Assembly (NCBI GenBank): GCA_965208275.1
Contig: OZ242331.1
Span: 2,542,001-2,606,000 of the forward strand
Source of the DNA: Bin5 sp022827195
Lineage (GTDB): Bacteria; Chloroflexota; Anaerolineae; Caldilineales; Caldilineaceae
Length of the DNA stretch: 64,000 nt
Direction: 5' to 3'
Below the pieces are notes generated by a model. It did not search any database, was not told the origin of the DNA, and saw only the letters and a program-made list of their open reading frames with translations. This document shows, piece after piece, positions 8,676 to 17,851 of the stretch; position 1 is the first letter of the stretch, and every line of letters begins with the position of its first letter. The translations under genes and the position numbers were made by a program.

Positions 8676-9851
8676 ATGACGACGACTGCAAGGGTGAATG
8701 CAACGGCCGCCGGGTCTGCCGCAGAAGGCGGTCAATTCGAAGTTACTAAAACACCGGCAGACAAACCGCCGCAGAGGTTGTTTGTGCCCGGCCCGACCGA
8801 CGTACATCCAGCCGTTCTGGCCGCGCAGGTCGCGCCGATGATCGGCCACCGAAGCGACGAACTGGAGTCACTGTTCGGCAAGTGCAGTAAGCAGCTGATG
8901 CAGCTCTACCACACCGGCCAGCGCGTATTCACCGTGGCAGCTTCCGGCACGGGGCTTCAGGAGGCTGCAATCCGCAACGCCGTAGACCGCCGGGTGATCA
9001 ACTTTGTTAACGGCGCGTTCAGCAAACGCTGGCACGAGGTTGCAGCCGGCTGCGGGAAAGAGGCGATTGCGGTCGAGCTGCCTTGGTGCACCGCGGTGAA
9101 GCCGGCCCAGGTTGAAGAGTCCTTGCTTGCGGCGCAGTCGGAAGGCCCAGTAGACGCGGTGACCGTCGTCCACAACGAGACGAGCACGGGCGTTGCCAGT
9201 CCCGTACAGGCGATATCCGAGTGCGTACGGAGAGTGAGTCCTGATACCTTGATTCTTGTGGATGCAGTTTCTTCGTTCAGCGGAGTTTATCTGCCTTTCG
9301 ACGCCTGGGGATTGGACCTGTTGCTGACATCTTCGCAGAAGGCGCTGGCTGTGCCGCCCGGGTTGGCCTTCACGGCGGTAAGCGACCGACTCATGGCGCG
9401 TGCGGCTTCATTGGATGATCGCGGCTGGTACTTCGATTTTTTGCAGCTTGAAAAGTACCGGCAGCGAAGCACGACTCCGGCAACGCCGGCAATCTCGCTG
9501 TTGCGGGCGTTGAGCCTGCAGCTGGACCGCATATTCGACGAGGGACTGGCAGCACGCTTTGCTCGCCACACGTATTGCGCCCGGATGTGCCGTGATTGGG
9601 CAGATGCCGGAGACTTTGGCCTGATGGCGGAGGCCGGCTACGAGTCCGACACGGTGACGACGGTTGAGAACTGTGCGGGGCTGGACATCGGCGCTCTCAA
9701 CAGGTTCCTGGGTGAACGGAATATGCAGATCGCCAACGGTTACGGGCCTTACAAGGGCAAGGCTTTCCGCATCGGCCACATGGGCGAGGTGTGGCCGTCA
9801 GACCTTGAGCGTCTTTTCACCGCGATTGGGGATTTCATGGGTGCCGTGTAG
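8676..9851 (+). CDS. Alanine-glyoxylate / serine-pyruvate type aminotransferase (class V)
   Basis: This PLP enzyme has the R-L-F-V-P-G-P-T-D-V opening typical of the AGXT/serine-glyoxylate group, A-S-G-T-G-L-Q-E-A for phosphate binding, V-D-A-V-S-S around 195 and the Schiff-base lysine in S-S-Q-K-A-L. About 391 residues, full length. The start is uncertain. ATG 8676 is used here; a TTG at 8658 in the same frame lies only three bases from GAAGGA and adds six residues. Both leave a poorly conserved ~30-residue N-terminal tail. It probably interconverts glyoxylate/glycine or serine/hydroxypyruvate. Confidence 0.88.
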   Translation: MTTTARVNATAAGSAAEGGQFEVTKTPADKPPQRLFVPGPTDVHPAVLAAQVAPMIGHRSDELESLFGKCSKQLMQLYHTGQRVFTVAASGTGLQEAAIRNAVDRRVINFVNGAFSKRWHEVAAGCGKEAIAVELPWCTAVKPAQVEESLLAAQSEGPVDAVTVVHNETSTGVASPVQAISECVRRVSPDTLILVDAVSSFSGVYLPFDAWGLDLLLTSSQKALAVPPGLAFTAVSDRLMARAASLDDRGWYFDFLQLEKYRQRSTTPATPAISLLRALSLQLDRIFDEGLAARFARHTYCARMCRDWADAGDFGLMAEAGYESDTVTTVENCAGLDIGALNRFLGERNMQIANGYGPYKGKAFRIGHMGEVWPSDLERLFTAIGDFMGAV

Positions 9852-9958
9852 GGGAAAAGGAAGGGATCCGCAGATCATGCGCGTGCTTCGGTTGGATTGG
9901 CGCCGAACGCCGTGCGGGATTCTGCGGCCCGGCCCTGCCTGATCCGGGACACTCAATT

Positions 9959-10624
9959 ATGCTCTACCTTGTCGCCACGCCGATCGGCAATCTCGCCGAC
10001 ATCAGTTTGCGTGCGCTGGAGACGTTGCGTTCGGTCGACTTGATTGCGGCCGAGGACACGCGCAAGACAGGCCGGCTGCTGCGCCACTACGATATTGACA
10101 CGCCTCAGATTTCCTACCACGAACACAACGAACGCCAAGCCGTCGAGAGAATTGTAGCCGCGCTCCGCAGCGGCAGGACGGCGGCAGTGGTTACAAATGC
10201 GGGCACGCCCGGTATCTCCGACCCGGGGTTTTCCGCAGTCCGGCGCGCCTTAGAGGAAGAGATTCCGGTTTCGGCGATTCCAGGGCCGACCGGATTGATT
10301 GCTGCGCTGGTACTGTCAGGGCTTCCTCTGCACAGCTTTACGTTTCGCGGTTTTCCGCCGCGCAAGACCGCGGCGCGGCGGCGCTTCCTGGAAGTAGACT
10401 CGTCGTCACCCCATACGCTTGTCTTTTATGAGAGCCCGCACCGCCTGCGGGCCTTCCTTGTGGATGCTCTGGCCGTCTTCGGCGACCGGCCTGCAGCGCT
10501 CGCCAATGACCTGACCAAACTTTACGAGCAGGTGCAGCGGGGCAGCATCTCCACACTGATCGAGGCGATGGAGGGAAGGACGTTCCGAGGGGAGTACATC
10601 GTCGTCGTTGGTGGAGACGTCTGA
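9959..10624 (+). CDS. rsmI: 16S rRNA (cytidine1402-2'-O)-methyltransferase RsmI
   Basis: The tetrapyrrole-methylase fold shows the RsmI hallmarks L-V-A-T-P-I-G-N-L at the N-terminus, A-E-D-T-R, the H-N-E loop, S-D-A/T-P-G-I-S-D-P-G (here N-A-G-T-P-G-I-S-D-P-G) and F-Y-E-S-P-H-R. At 221 residues it lacks the C-terminal extension (~50-60 residues) of the E. coli enzyme, as many homologues do. It 2'-O-methylates C1402 in the decoding centre with SAM. Confidence 0.95.
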   Translation: MLYLVATPIGNLADISLRALETLRSVDLIAAEDTRKTGRLLRHYDIDTPQISYHEHNERQAVERIVAALRSGRTAAVVTNAGTPGISDPGFSAVRRALEEEIPVSAIPGPTGLIAALVLSGLPLHSFTFRGFPPRKTAARRRFLEVDSSSPHTLVFYESPHRLRAFLVDALAVFGDRPAALANDLTKLYEQVQRGSISTLIEAMEGRTFRGEYIVVVGGDV

Positions 10625-10739
10625 GCAGGCCTTAATCCAGAATCCCGACAATTCCAGATTGCGCAAGAAGCAACCCGGCAGATCACCGCGGTCGTGAGAC
10701 GATTGCGGGATATGAAATTACTTGCTTCCCTACGCTGCT

Positions 10740-11693
10740 TCAGGGCGTTGCGCCTGTCCGCAGTCGCCGTCTCTGTAAGACGGGCACAGCGGTTACGAGA
10801 ACGACGCCGACTAGAATACCTGCGCCGCCTAGAAGCTGCTGACGGCCGGGAAATACGTCGAACAGGAAGAGCGACCAGAGGATCGCCGCAACTGGGCTGG
10901 CCGCCAGCGCAATTGAGAAGACGCTCATATCGAGTTGGCGAAGCGCCCAGTAGTAGAGAAAGCGGCTAATCACAATGTCGACGGTGGCGACCAGCAGGAT
11001 GAATGGCAAGGCCTGCGCGCTAGGCAGAGCAAAGTTTCCGCGCACGCCGTTAGCCAGTGCCAAGATCGCGGCTGTCAGCAGCAGGCGATAGAAGAAAAAA
11101 CAGAGCAGATCCACCTCGCCTGTGTATCGCTTGGTCAGTGCAGTGTGCAGCGCGTATAGGAAGGTGGAAGCGAGCACCATAATGGTGCCCAGTCCGAAAT
11201 AGTCTCCTGGCTGAAATGAAATTACGGCAAGGCCGATCAAAGCAAGCAGGGCGCCCGCACCTTGCACGAGATTGAAACGCTCTCCCAGCCACAGCATCCC
11301 AAGGCCGAGGCTGAAGAGCACCGCCATCCTGCTGACCATGGCGGCTACGCCCGGGTCGATAAACGCCATCGCGGCATAGTTGAGGTTGGTGCTGGCCGCC
11401 ACGCACAGCCCGATAGCAACAAATGCCGGCCAGAGCCGAAGTAGAGGGGCAAGGCGTAGGCGGCCGAGGACCAGCCCGAGGAGACCGACTTCAAGCGCCG
11501 CGAAGCTGATCACGTAGAAAGCGCCCAAGCCCGGCTCGATATAGGGAAACAGGAGGCGTGCGAAGACAAAGTGCATGCTGTCGATCATCAGCAAGCTGAT
11601 CATCAACGCCATACCGCGCGCGCTTCCCAGCTCCTTCCCGACGCCGCCTGTTCCCGGCGAAACGTTCCGGGCGTCGCTCGGTCTCTCGGTCAT
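10740..11693 (-). CDS. EamA/DMT family permease
   Basis: About ten hydrophobic helices in two five-helix EamA repeats; the second repeat begins near residue 165 (G-T-I-M-V-L-A-S). AGGAG lies five bases before the ATG at 11693. Family members export amino acids or other metabolites. The substrate is unknown and the neighbours (rsmI, dinB) give no hint. The last residues are basic (R-R-R-L-R). Confidence 0.88.
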   Translation of the reverse strand: MTERPSDARNVSPGTGGVGKELGSARGMALMISLLMIDSMHFVFARLLFPYIEPGLGAFYVISFAALEVGLLGLVLGRLRLAPLLRLWPAFVAIGLCVAASTNLNYAAMAFIDPGVAAMVSRMAVLFSLGLGMLWLGERFNLVQGAGALLALIGLAVISFQPGDYFGLGTIMVLASTFLYALHTALTKRYTGEVDLLCFFFYRLLLTAAILALANGVRGNFALPSAQALPFILLVATVDIVISRFLYYWALRQLDMSVFSIALAASPVAAILWSLFLFDVFPGRQQLLGGAGILVGVVLVTAVPVLQRRRLRTGATP

Positions 11694-11940
11694 CGCTGCT
11701 CCTGCCGCGTTTGGAAGATGGGCAAGGCGAAACGTGTCGCAGTCTCTTGCGTGTGCTCGAACATCATAGCTGCCCTATCCGGCGCAGGCCAAAAGAGGCT
11801 TGTGCCACCTGTGATAGAATCAGAGTAGAGAACGCGGGGCACTTGACCTGGAACGAATAGGCGATTGCTACCAGTCAGGAGCTGCCAGCGATCACTCGTT
11901 AGGCAGGTTCTGTCCGGCATCGTTCGGATTGCCCGCAGTT

Positions 11941-13122
11941 ATGGTTCGCAAAATCATCCACTTCGATCTTGACGCGTTTTACTGCGCAGTGGAGGAGCAA
12001 CGTCATAGCGAGCTTGAGGGCCTGCCATTTGCAGTAGGGGGCCGGCCCGAAAGCCGCGGCGTTGTCTCTTCCTGCTCCTACGCGGCGCGCCGCTTCGGCG
12101 TCCGATCGGCAATGGGTATGGCACAGGCCGTGCGACTGTGCCCGCAGCTGAGGATCCTGCCGCCAGACATGCGAGAATATGCGTTGGTGTCCAGGCGTGT
12201 GATGGAGATTCTGCACGGGATGACGCCTCAGGTGGAGCAACTCTCGATTGATGAGGCCTTTCTGGACGTAAGCGAGCGCTCTGAATACGCTTCTGTGCTG
12301 GCGCGTAAACTGCAGGCGCAAGTGGAGGAGAGTCTGGGGCTGCCTTCCTCATTGGGCGTAGCGACGAACAAGCTGGTGGCGAAGATTGCCACCGATGTGG
12401 GCAAAGCAGCCTCCAGCTCCGGCGACTACCCGAGGGCGATACAGGTCGTGCCTCCTCAGCGCGAGGCGGAATTCCTTGCACCGCTCCCGGTTGAGGCGCT
12501 CTGGGGCGTCGGCCCGCGAACGCGCGAGCGGCTGTCGGCCATCGGCATCCTCACAGTTGGGGACGTAGTGGCCGCGTCGCCGGATGAATTGGGCCGCAGG
12601 TTCGGCAAGCTGGGACGCGATCTCCACCGACAGGCGCAGGGAATCGATTTGCGGCCGGTGATTACGGAGAGAGAGGCAAAGTCGATAAGCCAAGAGACAA
12701 CCTTTGCACAGGATGTAGTGGATTCGGAGACGCTGAAGCGGGCGTTGAGGCAGCAGGCAGCCGAAGTTGGTGCGCGACTTCAACGCAGCGGACTAGCGGC
12801 GCGTACGGTCACGCTCAAGGTTCGTTGGTCCGATTTCACAACACGCACGCGCCAGGTAACAGCGGCGCGGCCTTTGCACGACGGCGAGGAGATCGGCAGA
12901 ATCGCGCTCGACCTGCTGGCTGCGGTTCGCATCAGGGGGGAGGCTGTGCGGCTCATCGGTGTGGGCGGCAGCGGGCTCGTGCCTGCGGTGCGACAGATGA
13001 GCATTTTCGACACGGCCGACGATGCAGCGTCGATTGAGAGAGCCGCGCAGTTGAGAGATGCGGTGAAGAGGCTGCGTACGCGGTTCGGCGAGGGTGCGAT
13101 AAAGCGGGGGAGCGAGTTGTGA
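11941..13122 (+). CDS. dinB: DNA polymerase IV (Y-family, translesion)
   Basis: Y-family catalytic motifs: F-D-L-D-A-F-Y near the N-terminus, S-Y-A-A-R in the fingers and S-I-D-E-A-F with the two carboxylates. A helix-hairpin-helix thumb (W-G-V-G-P-R-T) and a little-finger domain follow. At about 393 residues it is a little longer than E. coli DinB. The start chosen is ATG 11941, which gives the typical V-R-K-I-I-H-F-D opening; an in-frame TTG at 11929 would add four residues. The C-terminus ends in a basic tail and shows no clear beta-clamp QL-x-L-F motif, though Q-M-S-I-F at ~350 resembles one. Confidence 0.95.
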   Translation: MVRKIIHFDLDAFYCAVEEQRHSELEGLPFAVGGRPESRGVVSSCSYAARRFGVRSAMGMAQAVRLCPQLRILPPDMREYALVSRRVMEILHGMTPQVEQLSIDEAFLDVSERSEYASVLARKLQAQVEESLGLPSSLGVATNKLVAKIATDVGKAASSSGDYPRAIQVVPPQREAEFLAPLPVEALWGVGPRTRERLSAIGILTVGDVVAASPDELGRRFGKLGRDLHRQAQGIDLRPVITEREAKSISQETTFAQDVVDSETLKRALRQQAAEVGARLQRSGLAARTVTLKVRWSDFTTRTRQVTAARPLHDGEEIGRIALDLLAAVRIRGEAVRLIGVGGSGLVPAVRQMSIFDTADDAASIERAAQLRDAVKRLRTRFGEGAIKRGSEL

Positions 13123-13188
13123 GGCAAGGCCGGGTGGGAATAAATGGGTAGGTAGCAGCGAAAGAGAGGTTTTCCTTCGAATAGGCAC

Positions 13189-13231
13189 TTGACAGAGTGT
13201 TTTTTTGTGCTATACTAACTATAGTTACTAA
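13189..13231 (+). promoter_or_regulatory. PadR promoter with overlapping palindromic operator
   Basis: TTGACA (13189-13194) and TATACT (13211-13216) are 16 bases apart. Centred on 13221/13222, partly overlapping the -10 box, is the perfect 12-base palindrome at 13216-13227. It extends to a 20-base near-palindrome (13212-13231, 8 of 10 pairs matching). A repressor bound there would block open-complex formation, the usual PadR autoregulation layout. Confidence 0.65.
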
Positions 13232-13249
13232 TTTGAGTGAGTATCAGGG

Positions 13250-13786
13250 ATGAGCCTGAAACACGCGCTGCTGGCCCTTCTCGACGAGAAGCCGAGTCAT
13301 GGTTACGAGCTTAAGAGCCGCTTCAGCGACGCTCTTGGCCCCCTATGGCCACTGCGCGAGGCGCAGATCTACAACAACCTTCGCATATTGGAGCGGGACG
13401 GGCTTGTTGTACTCGATGAACAGGACACACAGGATGGCGGAGCCGAACGCAAACCTTACTGCGTAACCGATACCGGTCGCGCCGCGCTGGCCGATTGGCT
13501 GGAATCGCCGGTGAGAGAGAGTCGCAAACTGAAGGACGACTTCTACCTCAAGTTGTCGATACTGGCTGCAACAGGAAGCGAGCACCGTCTCTGGAACCTG
13601 CTCTGGCAGCAGCGCGAGGTTGTATTACAGCGGCTGCGGGAGCTGGAGCCTGCCCTGGCACAGGCAGAGGTTGACGGTGAAGCCCTGAATGCCTCGCTGC
13701 TGGAAGGCGCGATTCTTCACACAGAGGCGGACCTCGCCTGGCTGGATCGGTGCGAAGAGCGACTACTGGGCGGAGGAGAAGAGTGA
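13250..13786 (+). CDS. PadR family transcriptional regulator
   Basis: The N-terminal winged helix (residues 1-~85) has L-A-L-L-D-E-K-P-S-H-G-Y-E-L-K, the Q-I-Y-N-N-L-R-I-L-E-R-D-G-L recognition helix and the Y-x-x-T-x-x-G-R-x-x-L wing. A C-terminal helical dimerisation part (Vir-like) follows to 178. It is the first gene of an ABC exporter operon: its stop overlaps the GTG start of the permease (GTGA, 13783-13786). By family precedent it represses its own operon and is released by a toxic or drug-like ligand. The operator candidate overlaps its own promoter. Confidence 0.92.
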   Translation: MSLKHALLALLDEKPSHGYELKSRFSDALGPLWPLREAQIYNNLRILERDGLVVLDEQDTQDGGAERKPYCVTDTGRAALADWLESPVRESRKLKDDFYLKLSILAATGSEHRLWNLLWQQREVVLQRLRELEPALAQAEVDGEALNASLLEGAILHTEADLAWLDRCEERLLGGGEE

Positions 13787-15160
13787 ATCAGATGGGAGGG
13801 CGCGAGAGTCTGGCCGGCTCTTCGTGGTCAATTCATCGTTGGGGGCGGGTGGCCCGCTTCGCGCCCGGCTACATGCGCGGCGTGGTTCGCCGCGAACGGC
13901 AGCTGGTCCTGCTCGCTCTTGGAGGCCTTGCGCCTGGCGTCGCTGTTTTGACTGCATGGCTCAATCTTGCCCATCACCTGCGCGAGGTGGGCGTTTCGAC
14001 TTCCTCACATGGCGGCTGGCTGCTGCCGGAGGTGGTACTGGTAAGGCTTGGACTGGGCGGTGTGCTCGTAGGGGCTGGCGTTGTGACGCTGCTGATTGGG
14101 GGACTTGGCCTGGCAAATGCGTACCAGGCGAGTGTAGAGCGACGTACATCTCAGTTGGCCCTGTTACAGAGCTCCGGCCTGAACCGCCAAGAAGTATCCG
14201 TGTTGCTGGTCCTGGAGGCAACAGGCGCCGGGCTGCTGGGGAGCGGCGCAGGGCTATTCGGCGGGCTGATTCTGAGTCCTCTGTCCTGGACGGCGGCTGG
14301 GCAATACTTCGGATTCGACAGCCCTTACAGACCGGATCTATTAGCGATTGTGACAGCGCAGGTGGCAGGATTTATGGCTGCTCTGCTATTCATGGGAACA
14401 ACCGCCATTGCCTCAATCCGGATCGAACCGGGCCTGGTTTTGCGGGGTCAGAGCGGGCCATTGCTCCTTCGTTCCTGGCGCCGGCGAGAGACAATCGTAT
14501 TTGGCACGCTGTACGCGTTAGCCCTGGTCCTGGTGGCCGGTTTGCCGGTGCTTCCCGCCAAGGCACTGATCCTACTTGCAGGGCTAACGGGCATCCTCGG
14601 GCTGCTGCTCACTTCGAGCGGCTGGCTGTTGACCTGGCTTTACGACCGCCTTCCCGCGCCTGTCTTCGCGGTTCGCTGGCGTCTGGCCCTGCAAGGTCTG
14701 GCCCGCTATCCCCGACACACAGCCGGTCTTACACTGGCAATGATTGCCGGGGCATACGCGGTTGGCCTTGCGGTCCTCGCCACGAGCGACGGGATTGCCT
14801 TCTTGTCCTTTCCGGCGTGGGTAGCCGGGGGCATTCTTGTCGCTGGCGGCGTGCTTGTCCTGACGGCCGCCTCCCTAGCCGCGTTGGAACGACGACAGGA
14901 ACTAGGCCTTTTCGTAGCCCTGGGTGGGCGTCCGAGCAGAGTCAGGAAACTGATGCTACTTGAATATAGCATTGTTGCCGTTTGCGGGGGGGTCGTTGGG
15001 CGCGTCATTGGCGTTAGTCAATTGGGCTTGGGCGGGTGGCGGTAACTGGGTAACGGCGCTCTTGATCGCGTTCGTTGACCTGGTGGCAACCGTGATCGCG
15101 GCGTGGGCGGGTGCGCTTCCGGTGCTGTGGCGATTGGGCCGCCGCCCGCCAAATCGCTAG
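13783..15160 (+). pseudogene. FtsX-like ABC exporter permease, frameshifted in a G7 run
   Basis: The best start is GTG 13783: it sits six bases after GGAGG and overlaps the padR stop (GTGA). The chain has the FtsX/MacB permease layout: membrane segments near residues 40-60, 85-110, 140-165, 190-210, 245-300 and 315-370, with an E-R-R-x-Q-L/E-L cytosolic loop in each half. As read, the frame ends at 15045 after a non-membrane tail. Skipping one G in the run of seven at 14986-14992 instead continues through a hydrophobic helix, ending in R-R-P-P-N-R at 15160 (458 residues). That supplies the expected final membrane segment. This may be a sequencing error, a recent mutation or phase variation. 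Confidence 0.75.
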
Positions 15161-15235
15161 GGAATATTCAAGATTTGGGCAGGAGCGACCAAAGTGACTA
15201 AGTGTACAACCGCGCTTCTGCCATTTATGCCTCAA

Positions 15236-15250
15236 AGTTGACGGTCAACT
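15236..15250. promoter_or_regulatory. 15-base inverted repeat upstream of the ABC ATPase
   Basis: AGTTGAC and GTCAACT form a perfect seven-base inverted repeat around one central G in the 150-base gap between permease and ATPase. It is a possible operator; no clear -10 box follows it. Confidence 0.25.
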
Positions 15251-15310
15251 GGTGCGTAGCGTTGAAACCCGCGCCAGTGACGCGCTATCGGGGCAATCGA
15301 GGAGAGTGCT

Positions 15311-16039
15311 ATGACTGAGTCAGATGGAGTCCTGGTCCAGACAAAAGGACTGACAATTCGTTACGGGGCGGTCACTGCGTTGGATAACGTAGAACTTCTG
15401 GTAAGGTCCGGTGAGTTGGTGGCGCTGGTCGGCCCGACGGGCAGCGGCAAGACATCGCTTCTGAACTTGCTGGCGGGCCTGGAAACGCCGGACGGGGGTA
15501 CGGTTACCTTGCTTGGGCAGAAGCTGGACAGTTTGAGCGAAGATGGCAAGGCCGATCTCAGAGGGCGCGCTGTCGGCATGGTCTATCAATCTATCAATCT
15601 CTTCTCCGGCTTCTCAGTGCGGGACAATTTGGGGCTGCCGTTGCGTCTGATGGTTCGGCCGCCCTACGATGCAAATATGCGGACAGGGGAACTGCTTAAC
15701 GAGTTTGATCTGACAGGTTTGGCCGACCGCTTCCCGGCCGAGCTCTCCGGGGGCCAGCGGCAGCTTGTGGCAATCGCCAGAGCGCTGGCTGCCCGGCCGC
15801 CTCTGATTTTGGCAGACGAGCCGACCGCCAATCTGGACAGCGCCGCATCCAGGCGTATCACAGCGCAACTGCGAGCGCTCGCCGACAGCGGCAGACACGG
15901 CGTTCTCCTGGCGACCCACGATCTTCGCATCGCCAGCCAGGCGGACCGGGTCATTTCGCTGCGAGACGGCCGGATTGCGAAAGAAACGGTGCTGCAGCCG
16001 GGCCGGACTGCGCGCGAAGTACTAGCGGAGCTTGCATAA
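15311..16039 (+). CDS. ABC exporter ATP-binding protein (LolD/MacB type)
   Basis: All nucleotide-binding motifs are intact: Walker A G-P-T-G-S-G-K-T (near 41), Q-loop in M-V-Y-Q-S, signature L-S-G-G-Q-R-Q (~147), Walker B L-I-L-A-D-E-P-T (~167) and the H-switch in A-T-H-D. 242 residues. GAGGAG lies close upstream of ATG. It pairs with the FtsX-like permease before it. LolD/MacB-type complexes extract lipoproteins or export peptides and drugs instead of importing. PadR control fits a drug- or lipid-stress exporter (inference). Confidence 0.93.
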   Translation: MTESDGVLVQTKGLTIRYGAVTALDNVELLVRSGELVALVGPTGSGKTSLLNLLAGLETPDGGTVTLLGQKLDSLSEDGKADLRGRAVGMVYQSINLFSGFSVRDNLGLPLRLMVRPPYDANMRTGELLNEFDLTGLADRFPAELSGGQRQLVAIARALAARPPLILADEPTANLDSAASRRITAQLRALADSGRHGVLLATHDLRIASQADRVISLRDGRIAKETVLQPGRTAREVLAELA

Positions 16040-16040
16040 G

Positions 16041-16585
16041 ATGAGCATACGAGCACATTCTCTACCCTCGGTACGGGCATGCGCCTTCGGTCTGCCCACT
16101 GGACTCGCACTGTTCTCCACCGCTGCGATCCTGCTCGTGATAGGGGTCGCCGCATTGGCGACAGCTCTCTCGGTCATCATGTTGCCCCATGAGTCGAAGG
16201 CGCTCGGCCTAGAATTGGCGATCCCGCAAGGGTTTCATCCCCGCCAAACGCTTGTGCCCTTCATCATCCACAACCGTGTCTCTTTCGGTGGCCTGCTGGT
16301 CGTGAATGGCCTCCCATACTGGTGGTTTGCACGGGAGACGTCCTAGGCAGGACGGCGCTGGATCTGGCGGGCGCTCAGTCTGTCCGGGGCGTTGGTGTTG
16401 CCAGCTATCTCGCTTACTATCCTTACGGCTATTGGGGCCGCATGCACAGCTTGGACAGGCTCGTCATTGCCGCGGGGTTGGGTGTCGGACTTGCCCAGAC
16501 CTGGTCGCTGACAGACGGCCCTATCTTCCGTTGTCGGCCAAAGGCGGTGCTGTGGCAGCGATATCTTCTTCCGAAGCGCTATTGA
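16041..16585 (+). pseudogene. Decayed small multi-pass membrane protein
   Basis: The reading starts at ATG 16041, two bases after the ATPase stop. It encodes a membrane helix (A-A-I-L-L-V-I-G-V), then H-N-R-V-S-F-G-G-L-L, a motif typical of small membrane proteins in Chloroflexota where it reads H-D-R-x-x-F-G-G. A TAG at 16344-16346 interrupts it. Past the stop, the same frame continues as a plausible helix (R-R-W-I-W-R-A-L-S-L-S-G-A). The expected continuation S-Y-L-A-Y-Y-P-Y-G-Y then appears in another frame, ending at 16585. One nonsense codon plus one frameshift indicate decay. Family assignment rests on my recollection of related proteins. Confidence 0.45.
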
Positions 16586-16839
16586 CGGTGTGGGGTGGTG
16601 GAACGCTCCTGGGTGGCCTGACGGACGGGGCGTACCTTATGGCATTGGTCTCCTACCGAAAAGGCCGGTGAAGGCAACGCATTGGATTGGCGTGAGGTCG
16701 ACAATATTGCCGCAAAAAGGGACCTGATCGGGCTGGGCCTCATGTGCCGCCAACACATTGTGGTTGCAAAAGTTGCCTGAGACCTGGACGTTGGCCCGCT
16801 GATCCTCTCCTTCCCTTCGTTTGACTCTGTCCTGGTTGG

Positions 16840-17724
16840 CTAGCCAGCCGACCCATCGCCGCGCCAGGAAGTGTCGATTCCGACATATTCCTCAACCATC
16901 GGTTTCAGATGTTCGGGAATCGCTTTGATGAAGGCCCGGGCAGTTTCGGAGAGCGGCCAGGGAGCGTTTAGCGGGTAGCCGCGCGGGCGGAAGCCGACGC
17001 CGCAAGAGAGACGCACTCGGTCGACGCGGTTGGGGAAAGCGGAGTGATAAGTGCGGTCGGCGAATACAATCTCATCACACGGGTCGGTGAACAGGGGTAC
17101 GAGGCCCGGCACGTCAAAGCCTATATGACCGTGAGGCTCGGTCCCAACGGGATGGAAGGAGCCTCGGTCCGGGGTGAGCTGAAAGCCTTCGGGGCCTTCC
17201 CAGTCTTCGACATGCGAATCTTCTATAACAGCCAGACCGCCATGGGTGGGATGGGAGCCTGTGATATAGAACCAGAGGCCGGACGGCCAGGGCCCGCGGT
17301 TCAGCACGTCGCCTGCATCGATGGGGGGGCGTCGGGAGAAGCCGCGCCAGTCGGAGTGCCAGCGAAGCGGATCGGAACCGGGATTGCGAAGAATTGCGGC
17401 AGAGCGGTTGATCGTCAGTTCTTCCGCTTGGCTGAATACGCGCTGCGCTTTCATGAACGGCTCGTGGTCAAGCATTTTCCACATGGTGGGTGAGTGTTCG
17501 ATAAAGGACGTATGGGTGAAACTGTTGCCCTCGCCCAGCGCACCGTCCGGGTCAAGAACTTCCTTTACCGAGGCCTGGAGCTCCTCAACCAGTGCAGTGG
17601 GAAGAACATCCTTGACGATGGCAAAGCCGTGGGCTTCGACACATGCTTGGGCGGCATCCAGCTCATCCAGGCTAAACTCATAAGGATAGCCCAAATCAGG
17701 TTTTTTGATGTGGCTGTAGTCCAT
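16840..17724 (-). CDS. Phytanoyl-CoA dioxygenase (PhyH) family oxygenase
   Basis: Fe(II)/2-oxoglutarate dioxygenase of ~294 residues. The metal triad is visible as W-H-S-D (His/Asp) and a distal His in R-T-Y-H-S, followed by the Arg that binds 2-oxoglutarate (V-D-R-V-R-L-S). The start ATG 17724 is chosen because AAGGA lies seven bases upstream and the protein then opens M-D-Y-S-H. The frame stays open to 17877, but that extension is low quality and would overlap the stop of the phosphoribosyltransferase. PhyH relatives hydroxylate diverse small molecules; the substrate is unknown. Confidence 0.88.
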   Translation of the reverse strand: MDYSHIKKPDLGYPYEFSLDELDAAQACVEAHGFAIVKDVLPTALVEELQASVKEVLDPDGALGEGNSFTHTSFIEHSPTMWKMLDHEPFMKAQRVFSQAEELTINRSAAILRNPGSDPLRWHSDWRGFSRRPPIDAGDVLNRGPWPSGLWFYITGSHPTHGGLAVIEDSHVEDWEGPEGFQLTPDRGSFHPVGTEPHGHIGFDVPGLVPLFTDPCDEIVFADRTYHSAFPNRVDRVRLSCGVGFRPRGYPLNAPWPLSETARAFIKAIPEHLKPMVEEYVGIDTSWRGDGSAG

Positions 17725-17851
17725 GTAAGATTCCTTGATTCGATGAACGGGGGTGCTTAAGGCTGGCGTCATGGACTGGGCATCAATGCGGGCTGCGCAA
17801 CCGGCCCAGCTGATGGAAAAGAGCGGATGCGCCTGTGGGCTAGTGCGATCT

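Noticed and set aside
13689..14963. Second plus-strand frame over the ABC permease
   Set aside because: Arg/Ala/Gly-rich translation with no domain; the permease frame has regular membrane helices and a coupled start.
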